A stretch of 64,000 nt of DNA. It comes from Carnegiea gigantea (taxonomy: Eukaryota > Streptophyta > Magnoliopsida > Caryophyllales > Cactaceae). Both the position numbers and the translations under genes were made by a program. The notes below the pieces were generated by a model. The model did no database searches, was not told the DNA's origin, and saw only the letters and a program-made list of their open reading frames with translations. Where the stretch lies: positions 217,001 to 281,000 of the forward strand of contig JAKOGI010000128.1 in NCBI GenBank assembly GCA_029747015.1, read 5' to 3'. Positions 1 through 10,419 of the stretch are shown in pieces (position 1 is the stretch's first letter; each line of letters opens with the position of its first letter).

Positions 1-475
1 TTACTTGTTTTGGGCATTTGATGAAGATCTGAAAGGTAGACATTGGAAAACTAAGATTTGACTTAAGTCCGTGAGATCATAAGAAAGACTCGCTATTTAA
101 GAAACCCCTAAATTTAATAATCGCGTTCTTAATGATCCTAGATTAATTAAAAATCCTTGTGGTATGGTAGTTGATTAGATTTAAGAATTTCATTCCATCG
201 TGAAAGAAGGGCTTCACAATTCGATTATCAGTCTTGCAATTATCCATCTAAAGAAGTGGTGCTTGATTAATTCTGGAGCTGAAAAATTACTTGATTTGAT
301 GAAATTCCTTGATTGTTTACCTATTAGATTAGATAAGCAGCATAGCTCAATTTTATTCTCAAATTTTGATTCTCTTAGACCATCTTGAGAGAATATAACC
401 CGATAGCTTGAAATAGTCCCTGTAGAAGATGACCTTGATTTACTATAATGCCAATGTGCGTTTGCGGTCGTGTCA
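1..475 (+). repeat. LTR A, 3' part
   Basis: Matches about 4365-4831, including shared blocks such as GATCCTAGA and AATTTTATTCTCAAATTTTG. It ends in TGTCA at 471-475, as LTR B does at 4827-4831. The 5' part lies outside the window. Confidence 0.8.
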
Positions 476-481
476 AGTTTT

Positions 482-499
482 TGGCATCGTTGTCGGGAA
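482..499 (+). other. Primer-binding site (tRNA-Asp type)
   Basis: TGGCATCGTTGTCGGGAA lies six bases after the LTR end. The usual Athila-type site is TGGCGCCGTTGCCGGGGA, complementary to the 3' end of tRNA-Asp. This copy has three substitutions, so it is recognisable but aged. Confidence 0.8.
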
Positions 500-675
500 C
501 TAGTGTCGAATATTGGATTTTATCGATAATTTTAACTAAGCATTTTGTTTATCATTGGGGAAAAAACCCATAAAACTCAAAAAATTTTAAAAAAATCAAA
601 AATTTTGAAATAAAAAAGAATAACGGCCATTTTTTTCATTTTCCCTAATTTGAGAATGAACTATTTTAGAGGTAT

Positions 676-1069
676 TTGAAGCATTTACATGCTTTTCTTG
701 CTCGAAGTGGTTATTATGTGGGTAAAAAGGAGATTTTAGACATTATTGAGGTGGGTGTGAATGGTAAAACCCAAGTTCTTTTAGAATATTGGGGTTTTCA
801 TGGTAGAAGTGTTGATGAAGGACGATATTTGCTTAAGTGGATTGCTTTGGATTCATTGGAGCTTGAGAAGGTTAGTCGTGTTTTTAGATATTCATTCTCT
901 AATCCATGTGCATTCTATGCTAGATCTTATTATGCCTCTTTTTAGTGTGTGTTATGTAATTCTTGTAACCATGATCTTAGTTCGTTTCCTTATTATGCAT
1001 ATTATGCTCAACTTGACCATACATTACGCGTAAACAATATTGATGTTGATTTGACCTTCCATGATTGAT
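676..1069 (+). pseudogene. Broken ORF with a knuckle-like Cys/His stretch
   Basis: One frame stays open from 676 to a TAG at 943-945 and then continues to a TGA at 1067-1069. It encodes an N-terminal segment with ALDSLELEKVSRVF, then PCAFYARSYYASF. Just past the TAG comes CVLCNSCNHDLSSFPYY. The Cys-x2-Cys plus His-Asp pattern recalls a degenerate zinc knuckle, though the last cysteine is missing. A related stretch (SSDHDVYSCPYY) occurs on the minus strand near 33190, inside another non-autonomous element. It is therefore a family ORF and probably gag-like (inference). The first codon is TTG and no convincing ATG is present. Confidence 0.5.
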
Positions 1070-1100
1070 CCTTTCCTTTAGCTCGGTGCACGGGCCTTAA

Positions 1101-1721
1101 GTGGGAGAACCTTTTAGGGTTGTTGCTAACTTTAGTGTTATTGATGCGTATTTTAATTCGGAAGATACTTTTGATGAGGTGCATGATCTAGTTGAGACTC
1201 CTTTGGAGCGGCCGTGTGATGTGTTTATGCATAAGGAGTTTCCTAACCGTAGTTTTGATGATAGTGTTGTCCTCAATCCCCTTGATCATTCACATGTTTC
1301 CCCCCTTTCTTCATTACCCTCTCCTTGCCCTGAGTATTACATTGTTACGCCCATTAGTGATCCTATGATTTGGGATGCTACTACAGATTTAGGCTGTGAG
1401 AAAAACATGCTTGATACATTTGGTGGAAGTGTTGATGATTATGTGTATTTATGTTCCTTTAGAGGGTATGATTCCTCCATTGATCCTTATTGTGTATGCC
1501 TAGATGACCTACCTAGGATAGTCATGTAGACTACATTCGTTAATCTTTCTTATGATTTTTCTATGGTCTTTGATAAGGTTAAGAGGATACTTATTGTCTT
1601 TCGTGTGATTTTGGTTATTGCCTTTTACCTTGTATTTTCTAGATTGTGGTCTCCAGATTTTCATAAGCTCCTACATGTTTTGATGACATCTAATTTGATA
1701 GGTTGTGTCTTGAAGTCGTGA
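1101..1721 (+). pseudogene. Short element ORF with C-terminal membrane helix, one in-frame TAG
   Basis: The frame is open from just after a TAA at 1098, is broken by a TAG at 1527-1529, and resumes to a TGA at 1719-1721. The first 142 residues are acidic and rich in Asp, Ser and Pro (for example ETPLERPCDVF and SSLPSPCPEYY). The 63 residues beyond the TAG include ILIVFRVILVIAFYLVF, a strong predicted membrane helix, then FHKLLHVL. I cannot assign a named family. A similar helix-plus-HDKL tail sits at 32437-32560 on the minus strand in a second non-autonomous element. The layout suggests a small membrane-anchored or gag-like product, now disabled. Function is unknown. Confidence 0.5.
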
Positions 1722-3550
1722 TGGAGTGGCTGATGCTCCATTTGGCCCATTTACAAGGAGGCCTTAGCTTTGGTGTACTTAGCAAGTAACCCAGTGAGAT
1801 CATTACATTTTGTTCCCTTTCCTCTTTCTTACTTTCTTTACTTTGAATAATAATTTATCTAAGCATGGGGAAGGGTAGTTTTATGTTTTTCACTTTGGTT
1901 TTTAGTTTGCACACATTTTAGAGCATACAGCTTCAGCTTTCTTTTGGTTTGTATTAGCATGTTGCATTTTGTTAGATGTTAGGTTTGCATGTAGAGATGG
2001 TGCATATTGGTTTTAGATGCCCTCCAATGATGCTTTGCTAGGCACGTTAGTCTTCATGAGCTTAAGTAACTTTTGATGTGTAATTCCTTTTAGTGCGAAA
2101 TTTTATGAAGGATTTGTAAATATTTCCTATTTTGACCCTTGTCTTGATTGAGAACTTTGTTATCGCTTAGAGTCCTAGGCACTAAGGTTTGTACATGAGA
2201 GTCATTTATGAGCTAGAAGCGAATGTGGTAGACATCCCATGAAATCTTAGGCCTTATTTGGACTAATTCGTCATATTAGTCGCACGTTCTTTCATGTGTG
2301 TGGCTCCTTCACGTTGCATCTCTAGAACTTTCCTATACTCTTGTTCAAAACCACGTTAGCATGTGCATAGTTGATGTGATAGAGGCATTCTTTCTCTAGT
2401 TGTTTTAGCCACATAGCCGAATAGCCTACCCTTGTATTATATATTTAAGCATATATCCTTTTCCCTTTAAGCCTATATCCTTTTCTTGTTGCCATCCCTT
2501 CATATTAACCCCTGGCAAACGCATGTTCTAATCTTTAAACAATGTCTATAGAGCAATACTTCATATCTATAGTGGGTGGTTTTAGGGATAATTAAGTTTT
2601 AAGGTGGCTTTGGTATGTTGGTTTATTGAGGATTGATGAAATTTAGCATTTACTTGTGGTTCCCTCTTGTTTGGGTTGTGTATATAAGTATTTGGTTGTG
2701 AGTTTGTACTTAGTGATTCTATACCTTTCAATAATTACAATTTTTATTTCATTTCACAAAAAAAAAAGAAAAAATTTATGTTGAAGAAAAAGAAACAAAA
2801 AAAAGGAGAAAACAAACAACAAACAATAAAAAGGCAGAATGAATAATTTGATTGGCATTGGATACGTACATTGCTTGTGTTTCTTCTTTGCCAAATCATT
2901 TCCTGTATGATTCATTGGGGTATGTTCATTACGTTTTTGAGGTTTGGAGTGTTAGCAATCTTTATGGTTATTTGGTGCCTTATTGGTTGCTCCCTATTCA
3001 TTTGACTACATAGATTCACATTGCCCAAATGTATTAGTTCACTCATTTCCCTTGACCCTTTATTATAGCTCAAGTAAAGTCCTCTTGATTGTCTTATGCA
3101 CATTGCATTTTATGTCGAGGATAATTTTAGAGGATACTTTTAGAGTCTTGACAAGGCTATCGTAGATTGCATCTTAGGAATGAGTCTTGAGTGAACCCAT
3201 GCTATATTTCAAACACATAAGTGGGAGTGATTCATATTTCCCAAAAGTGAGGTTCTACTGGTTCATTTGGCCACAATCAATTCCATGTGCTTACATGATA
3301 TGCTTTGTGGTTCTTTGAGGATGATCCAATTTGATGTCGAGCTTATGGTCATATACTTCTTTGAAAATATTTACCTTCTCTTGATTTTGAAATGTTTTGC
3401 GCACTATTAGTAGTTATCGTTGATTGTCATTCTTACTTGTGATGTGCTATCTATTACCTATTTTGAGAAGGTTATTCTGTTTTGACTCCTAGATGCATGT
3501 CCCCTTATCGCTTTTCTCTAGTCTTTACTTAAGGACAAGCAAAGGCTTAA
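1722..3550 (+). other. 3' untranslated part of the non-autonomous element
   Basis: I see no coding sequence here. The stretch holds an A-rich block at about 2755-2830 and then text resembling the 3' ends of Athila-type elements; comparable A-rich blocks lie at 12001-12050, 23470-23525 and 35440-35510. It leads to the purine tract at 3551. Confidence 0.6.
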
Positions 3551-3559
3551 GCAAGGGAG
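3551..3559 (+). other. Polypurine tract before LTR B
   Basis: GCAAGGGAG directly precedes the LTR start TGATGAATGTC. The wider context GGACAAGCAAAGGCTTAAG is the usual lead-in to the 3' LTR in plant Athila-type elements. Confidence 0.7.
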
Positions 3560-4831
3560 TGATGAATGTCATATTTGCATAGGATTTCATAACTGTTTGG
3601 GAGTCATTTTAGGGTGTTAGTATGCTTAATTATACGAATTATGCCTTTATGTCTACTATTATGCTCGGTTTCGGCTGTTTTCATAGTGTTTACAGATTTA
3701 GAGGCCGTAAAGATTGAAGAAGATGGTAAGGAGGCACAAAGACCCCCAACACGAACAAAATGTGGCCAAAACCTCGATCTAGGGAGATCCAAGAGACGCA
3801 GCAAGTCAAAAGAGGGAGAACTACCAGGACAGAGGGCCCCATGTTTAGACCGTGGTAGGCGTCACGATCTGTGGTGGCCCCTGCTCCCCCGAGCCTGCTA
3901 GATTCTTTGATAGTTGTTCATGTTCCTTATGTATTGCGGTTTTGCAGACTTGATTTCAGTGATAAAAGCCACATTTTACTGCTTCATTCATCATCCTATT
4001 CTATTCCACTTTAGCATTAATCATATACGTAGGATTTAGATTTAGATTTAGATTAGATAGAGTTGAGAGCAAGTTGAAAGTGAAGATTTGCACGAATTTC
4101 GAGTTGGGTTTGCATCTACCTATGCAAGTACGCATGAGCTGAAGCAATTCATCCTCCTTCTCTTCTCTGTTCTCTTTAGATCTTTATGTTTTTTAGATTA
4201 GTATTAATTTTTATTTTAAGTTTGAATTATTAATCTTGGAATTGAGTGGAATTCTTATGATTGAACCAATTCTTGTTCTGATCTAAAAATGCTTCAGGTT
4301 TGCCGGGTTTATTCTATTGAATCTTCGATATTGATTTGCTCGTAGGAAACTTAATCAAATTCTTACTTGTTTTAGACAATTGGTGAAGAACTAAAAGATG
4401 AAACTAGATGTTGGAAAACTAAGTGTAGGGGATCTTGAGAAAGACTCACTGTTTAAGAAACCTGTATATTTGAGAATCGCATTCTTAATGATCCTAGACT
4501 AATAAAAAATCCTTGGGAAGTGGTAGTTGATTAGATTTATGAATTTTGTTCCACCTTGAAAGAGATGTTTGATAATTCAATTATCAGTTTTGGAATTTCC
4601 CCATCTAAAGAAGGGTTGTTGTGTTAATTCTTCAGCTGGAAAATTACTTGATTTGATTAAATTCTTCGATTCTTTACCTTTTAGATTAGATAAGTAGCAC
4701 AGCTCAATTTTATTCTCAAATTTTGATTCGCTTAACCTATCTTGAGGGAATATAATTGATAGCTTGAACTAGTCCCTGTGGAAGATGACCTTGATTTGCT
4801 ACCTCACCACCGTGCATTTACGACCCTGTCA
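3560..4831 (+). repeat. LTR B, 1272 bp
   Basis: Begins TGATGAATGTC after the purine tract and ends CCTGTCA, giving the required TG...CA ends. Its 3' 460 bp match LTR A and its 5' 240 bp match LTR C at 9801. It carries the CCGTGGT...CACGATCTGTGGTGG box at 3849-3877. What follows directly is the end of an Athila-like gag with no primer site. The LTR is therefore either the 3' LTR of the element on its left, or the remains of a 5' LTR on a deleted autonomous copy. Confidence 0.75.
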
Positions 4832-5590
4832 TAAAGTAAGCGCTATGACTCAAAGGTTAGACCGTTTGGATATGAATGTTGCTAGTTCGAGTGCCCTTTT
4901 CCCTTAATGTGAAATTTGTGGTTCAGTTGACCATTTGACTACAAATTGCTAAGGTAGGAGTCCTTTTGCCCAAGATGCTAGTGACCCAGTCAATTTTATC
5001 AACAACTTCAACCCTAGACCGACCAATAGTCTTTATTCCAGTGCCTATAATTTTGGTTGGAGGAATCACCCAAATTTCTCATATAGATCTAACCTCTATG
5101 TGCCTCAAACGAATGTTAGGCCACTACTCGAATTTCAAAGGCCTCTTTCTCCCATAAAAGCTACTCAAATTCTAACTTAGAGACCATGATGGAGAGTATG
5201 TTTATGGTACAACAAAAGCAATATGAGTACATTGAGCAATTAGCCTTTAAGGTTGATATGCTTACTACTCACAATAAGATGTTGGAAACTCAAATTTAAG
5301 CTAGCTCTTCATCTGTACCTACTAGTAGACTTCCTAGCAAGCCCAAACCAAACCCTAGGGAGCAATGTAATGCTATGATTTTGACAAGGGGTAAGCAACT
5401 AGAAGGGCCAAAGGGGGTTAGCGATAATGTGAACCTGTGTGATGGGATTGATGTTGTTGAGAAAATGGCATCTAACCCCTCTAATGATGTCAGTGATGAT
5501 GTTATGAATGATGCCAATGAGGTTCCTAAGGATCCTAAACAAACTGCCCCAAAACCTTATACTCCCTATTTTTCTTTCCCTTAAAGAATG
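4832..5590 (+). pseudogene. gag: gag C-terminal part with CCHC zinc knuckle
   Basis: Right after LTR B the frame reads VSAMTQRLDRLD and then, past a TAA, CEICGSVDHLTTNC (4909-4949). That is a complete Cys-x2-Cys-x4-His-x4-Cys nucleocapsid knuckle, which binds the RNA genome in gag proteins. Downstream is the Asn/Pro-rich linker, then at 5375-5584 an acidic stretch with MILTRGKQLEGP, typical of the gag-protease junction in Athila elements. The capsid part is absent. Several stops make it non-functional. Confidence 0.7.
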
Positions 5591-5824
5591 GCTAAGGCCA
5601 AACTTGATTTGTAATTTTGGAAGTTTTTAGACTTCTTAAAGAAACTCTACATTAATATTCCATTTCCTGATGCCTTGTCCCAAATGCCCTCTTATACTAA
5701 GTTTTTTAAAGAGATTTTGTCAAATAAAAGAAAGCTAGAAGAGCATGAGGCTGTGGCATCAACTGAAGAGCATAATGCCACAATCTAAAAGAAGCTTCTC
5801 GGTAAGTTTAAGGATCTCGTTAGT

Positions 5825-6139
5825 TTGTCCATCCCTTGCTTGATAGGGAATGTGTCTATCAATCGTGCCTTGTGTGACTTGGGCTCAAGTGTGAGCTTGA
5901 TACTTCTTTCCTTGTATGAAAAAGTTGGACTTGGGAGAGATGAGACTTACTACCATCTCCACACAATTAGCGGAACATTATGTGAGATACCCTATGGGTG
6001 TTTAGAGGATGTCCCTATTGAGGTAGGAGATTTGTATATGCTAATTGACTTTGTGATCCTTGAAATTGAGGATGATATGCACACCCCCAATCATTCTTGG
6101 GAAGCCTTTCTTGGTTCACCAGGTGCCATATTGACATAA
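5825..6139 (+). pseudogene. pol: Retroviral-type aspartic protease domain
   Basis: The fragment reads SIPCLIGNVSINRALCDLGSSVSLI, where DLGSS stands in the place of the catalytic D-S/T-G motif of retropepsins; Athila proteases usually have DLGAS. It continues through the flap region to FVILEIEDD. The role would be cleavage of the gag-pol polyprotein in the particle. Upstream text (5590-5824) links to gag but has stops. About 100 residues of open frame fits the size of one protease domain. Confidence 0.75.
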
Positions 6140-6489
6140 AAATGGGTAAGTTATCATTTGATGCAGGGATAACCATGTGGAATTTAACTTATTTAAGGCC
6201 TCTAAATTCCCTTTTGTTCCTTTTGAGTGTCACCGAGTTGCGATGGTTTATAGCTTATAAGGGAAGAAGTTACTAACCATGTTGCTAATGACCCTCTTGA
6301 GTACAGTATGTTGAATGATGGTACCACTAAGGATGAGAATCTCAAAGTACCAATGTGTGCTTAATTCTTAGAAGACTCCACATAACTTCCACCTACCCTT
6401 GCCAAGGTGGAAGAGCTAGTGAGTGATGACGAGCAGTCTTTTGATGAGAAGCAAGGGCCAAAGGTAGCATTGAAACCTCACCCTCTTCT

Positions 6490-7530
6490 TTGAGGTATGA
6501 ATTTCTTGGCCCTATTTCTACATATCCGATGATTGTCAATGCAAATCTAAGTGCATCTCAAGTTAACTCGTTACTTCGAGTGCTTAGATTACATCGTAAG
6601 GCCATGGGGTATACTATTGATGATCTTAAAGGAATTCAACCTTTTTTATGCACGCATAGTATTTTAATAGAAGATGACCATAAGTCCTCAATTGAACACC
6701 AAAGAAGGTTGAATTCTAAGATGAAAGAGGTGGTCAAAAAGAAAGTTCTGAAATTTCTTAAGGTGAGCATTATCTATCCTATCTTTGATAGTAACTGGGT
6801 AAGCCCAATCCATATTATGCCTAAGAAAAAGGGCATGACGATTACGAAGAACGAGAACAATCAGTTGATTCCTATTAAGATAGTTATGAGTTGGCGAATG
6901 TGCATTAACTATTGCAAGTTGAATAAGGCCACCCATACGGATCATTTTTTCTTTCCTTTATTGACTAAATGCTTGAAAGGATGGCGAAAAACTCCCATTT
7001 GGGGTTTTTCTAAATCCCTATCCACCTTAGTGACCAAGAAAGACCACCTTCACTTTTCTATATGGTACTTTTTCATTTAGGAGGATGCCGTTTAGAGTAT
7101 GGAATAGCCCCACCACCTTTAGCGTAGCATGATGAGCCTTTTCTCCGATTTTATTAAGGACATTATAGAGGTGTTCATGGATGATTTTTTTACATATGGT
7201 ACATCTTTTAACCGTTGCTTACATAATTTGTCCAAAGTGTTAAAAAGATATGAGGATATAAATTTGGTCCTGAATTAGGAAAAGTGTCATTTTATGGTAC
7301 AAGAGGGGGTTCCCCTATGCCATATTGTTTCCAATAAAGGCATGGAAGTTGACGAAGCAAATATGGGGATGATTAAGAAATTACCACCTCTAAATTCTAG
7401 GAAGGATGTGGAAAGTTTTGTCAAACATGTAGGTTTTTATTGATGGTTGATAAAGGATTTTTCAAAAATAGCAAAACCTCTCACCCAATTAGTTGTCAAA
7501 GATTAGTCTTTTAACTGTATTGAGGAATGT
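6490..7530 (+). pseudogene. pol: Reverse transcriptase domain, broken
   Basis: The open frame 6490-7080 holds the fingers region (FDSNWVSPIHIMPKKKG, WRMCINYCKLNKATH). After a stop and frameshift, the polymerase active site appears as VFMDDFFTYG near 7174, where FMDD replaces the usual YxDD core. The thumb and connection region follows (EKCHFMVQEGVPL, then KDFSKIAKPLTQLV) to about 7500. At least two frameshifts and several stops are present. It is unmistakably RT but dead. Confidence 0.8.
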
Positions 7531-7569
7531 TTGAGTGCTTTCTTCAAGTAAAGAGGCTTTGATTTTAGC

Positions 7570-7990
7570 TCTTATAATGTAAGCCTCGGAGAGAGAGCTT
7601 CCATTTGAGGTGATGTGTGATGCTATTGACTATGCATTGGGAGCTATTTTGGGGCAAATGAAGGACAATAAGCTGTATATCATCTACTATGCAAGCCGGA
7701 GCTTGGATGAGGCTCAAGTGAACTTTGCTACCATAGAGAAAGTGTTTCTAGCGGTTGTATTTGCCTTGGAGAAGTTTTGGTTATACTTGGTCAATTCTAA
7801 GGTGATTGTTTTGTCTGATCATGCTGCATTGTAGCACCTTTTGAAGAAGCTTGACTCTAAGCCATGCGTCATTCGATGGCTTCTTCTTCTCTAAGATTTT
7901 GATTTAGAGATCCGTGGCAAGGATGGCTAGAGAATGTGGCTACCAATCATTTATCCTGCTTGGAACCCAAGGCCATTCCTATAGAAGAGC
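7570..7990 (+). pseudogene. pol: RNase H domain, broken
   Basis: Open frame 7610-7834 begins CDAIDYALGAILGQ, where the first Asp is the expected catalytic residue of Ty3 RNase H. It continues ASRSLDEAQVNFATIEK and VFALEKFWLYLVNSKVIVLSDHAAL, with Glu and Asp at the second and third catalytic positions. A TAG at 7832 cuts the frame, and text to about 7990 continues into the linker to integrase. It would have degraded the RNA strand during reverse transcription. Confidence 0.8.
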
Positions 7991-8199
7991 TCCCTATAGA
8001 TAGTTAGTTCCCAGATGACTAACTGCTTGCTATTTCTCACCAAGTCACTCGTGGTATGCTGATTAGGTGAATTATACAGTGTGTGGAATATTGTGCCCCA
8101 AGTAGTCATATCCCCAAAAGAAGTTCTTAGTTGATGCTAAGTATTATGTTTCGGATGAGTCTTTACTCTACGAGCTTTGTAGAGATGGTATCTATTGAA

Positions 8200-9335
8200 G
8201 ATGTTCGCCAGAGGATGAGGTTCCCAGTGTCCTTTATGATTTCTAGGCCTCAACTTACGGTGGAGACTTTTGTCCAAACAAAATGATTATCAATGTTCTT
8301 AAAATGGGCTTTCATTAGCTCACTCCCTGTAAGGATGAAAGGAAGTTTTTTATTATTTGTGGCCGCTGTCAAAGAACGAGGAATATTTTAAGGAAGCATG
8401 AGATGCCTCAAAATGGAATTCTTGAGGTAGAACTTTTTTATGTGGGGGGAATTGACTTCATGGGTCTGTTACCTCCTTCCCATAACAATCTCAATATCCT
8501 TGTGGCAGTTGATTATGTCTCCAAATAGGTGGAGGTCATTGCTGCTCCGACCAATTATTCCAAGGCAATGATAAAGTTCGTTACGGACAACATCTTCATA
8601 AGGTTTGACATACCAATGGCTCTTTTGATTGATAATGGGATTCATCTATTTAACAAGCCTTTGGAGTCTTTCTTAAAGATATATGTGGTTTATCATATGG
8701 TTATACACCTTACCATCTCGAAACAAGTAGCCAAGTTGAGCTATTCGACTGAGAGTTGAAGACCATATCGTAGAAGACAGTTGACCCACCCTAAAAGGAT
8801 TGGTCTTTGAAGCTTGATGATGCCCTATGGGCTTATAGGACTACTAACGAGACTTGTCTGGGCACTGCTTCATATCAATTAGTGTTTGAAAAGTCTTGTC
8901 ATTTACTGGTTGAATTAGAGCATAACCTATATTGGGCTATTTGAATCGTCAATGTTGATCATCAGGTAGCTAGACACAGAAGAATGTTGCGATTGATTAA
9001 GCTCGATGAATTGAGGTTAGAGGCATATAACAGCTCCAATATTTACAATCAGAGAACTAAGAGATGGCATGATAAGCACATCTTGAAAAAGTGGTTTGAA
9101 GAAGGTGACATGGCTCTATTGTTCAATTTGAATTAGAGAATGTTTCTAGATAAGCTAAGGTCCAAATGGTCGGGACCATTTCAAGTCACCAAAGTTCCCT
9201 CATGGTGCAGTAGAGGTGTGGAGTGAGTACACTATTTTGTTTAAGGTCAATGGACAGCATCTTAAGCCTTACTCTGTGGATGAACCCATTAATAAGGTTG
9301 TTGTCCATACTCTCACCGACCCCGTTCAAGAATAG
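8200..9335 (+). pseudogene. pol: Integrase, broken
   Basis: The zinc-binding N-terminus is recognisable but frameshifted between about 8240 and 8400. The core domain follows at 8450-8760 (VDYVSK, a TAG at 8527, then VEVIAAPTNYSK, FVTDNIFIRFDIPMALLIDNG). The second catalytic Asp is in LIDNG. The stretch 8760-9335 resembles the C-terminal part, with PFQVTKV-like text and VNGQHLKPY. Stops every 100 bp or so show long decay. The C-terminus fades out just before the GAGAGGCAATCC motif at 9377. Confidence 0.75.
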
Positions 9336-9340
9336 GGAAG

Positions 9341-9800
9341 GAAAGTCGAGTTCTTAACCATAAAAGAGCGATTGTTGAGAGGCAATCCTATTGATTTTAC
9401 AACTTTCTTTTTCTTTTTACCTCTGTTGTATTAGATCCTAGGGTATTTGAAAAAAGAAAAGAAAAAAAAGAAAGGGAGGAAGAACAAAAAAGGGTTGAGA
9501 TAGAATCTATCAGAGCCTATTCTTGGTTAAACCACGGTTCATGGAAGACAAGAACAAAAACATCAAGAGACAAGGTTGATCATGGATAGTCCACAACTGG
9601 GCCACAGTCCTATAACCAACCCTAACCCAAAAAATAAGATTTTAAAAAAAAAGTGAATGGAGGGCACCATGGAGGGTCCATGGTAGGAACCACAGTTTGT
9701 GGTGAGCCCCAGTCCTCAGCGGTGATGGGTTTTTGACTAGAAAACTTGCCCCTCCTCTTCATTCTTCTTCTTTCTCCGAATCTCTCTGTCTCTAAACCTT
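9341..9800 (+). other. Non-coding junction: post-pol motif and LTR fragment
   Basis: Holds GCGATTGTTGAGAGGCAATCC (9368-9388), a decayed form of the GGTTGGGAGGCAACCC motif that also occurs at 63308. An A/G-rich tract follows at 9450-9500. At 9531-9706 there is a paired CCACGG / TTTGTGGTGAG box like that of the LTRs at 3849, 24090 and 25702, then a CT-rich stretch. I read 9500-9800 as the middle of an old LTR cut by LTR C at 9801. Confidence 0.45.
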
Positions 9801-10040
9801 TGATGAATTTCATATTTACATAGAATTTCATGGGCATTTGGGGAATCGTTTTAGGGGATTAATATGCTTAATTATATGATTTGTGCCCCTACTTCTACTA
9901 TTATACTTAGTTTTGCTTGTTTGAGAAGTGTTTGCAGATTTTGATTTTGTAAACCCAAATCATAATGGTACAACGAAGATTTTGAGGCCTTATGGATCAA
10001 AGAAGATAGCAAAAGAAGCCCAAAGACAACCTCACTTTCT
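9801..10040 (+). repeat. LTR C, 5' fragment
   Basis: TGATGAATTTCATATTT... matches the start of LTR B (TGATGAATGTCATATTT...) through the block GAAGATAGCAAAAGAAGCCC near 10010. Similarity then stops and the leader of the Athila-type ORF begins, so the rest of this LTR is deleted or replaced. Confidence 0.7.
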
Positions 10041-10419
10041 CTTTCTAAAACCTCCACACCAGCTCCACCTTTAACCTCCATTTTTCATGATTTTAACTCC
10101 TAATCTCACCAAAATCACTCTAAATTTCTTCTCTTTTCCCCAATTCAACTTCATTCATCCCTAATCTTACTAAATTTCCCCCAAATTCACCACATCCATT
10201 ACCCATTCATCTAAAATTTAAATCTCCTTCTTCTCATTCACATTCCCACTCTTTCTCTTGTCAAATTCTTTATCTTTCTTCCTAATATTCTTCTCTTTTT
10301 CCTCCATTACCACTACATTGCCTACATATCTCCATTTTTCTCTCCCCTCCCATACTTTCACATCCTCCATTGTTGAGGATTCTTAACTACCTTTCCACAT
10401 TACTCTCCATTTAGTTCTA

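Larger units (their letters stand above)
1..4831 (+). mobile_element. Non-autonomous LTR retrotransposon, 5' LTR cut by window edge
   Basis: Positions 1-475 match the 3' part of the LTR at 3560-4831 along their length, with many substitutions. They are followed at 482 by a primer-binding site of the tRNA-Asp type used by Athila-like Ty3 elements. The internal part (476-3559) ends in a purine tract just before the 3' LTR. It holds no protease, reverse transcriptase or integrase, only two short broken ORFs (676-1069, 1101-1721). It therefore looks like a non-autonomous element that depended on an autonomous relative. The same LTR family occurs again at 9801, beyond the Athila-like pol remnant, which suggests that remnant's family as the partner (inference). 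Confidence 0.75.
4832..9340 (+). mobile_element. Athila-like Ty3/gypsy gag-pol remnant
   Basis: Domains occur in the order gag zinc knuckle, protease, reverse transcriptase, RNase H, integrase, the Ty3/gypsy order. The wording of the RT (WVSPIHIMPKKKGMT, WRMCINYCKLNKATH) and of the integrase (AVDYVSK followed by EVIAAPTNYSK) is that of the Athila lineage. Primer site and gag N-terminus are missing. Every domain is split by stops or frameshifts. No clear 3' LTR follows directly; the next pieces are LTR fragments of other copies. Confidence 0.85.
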
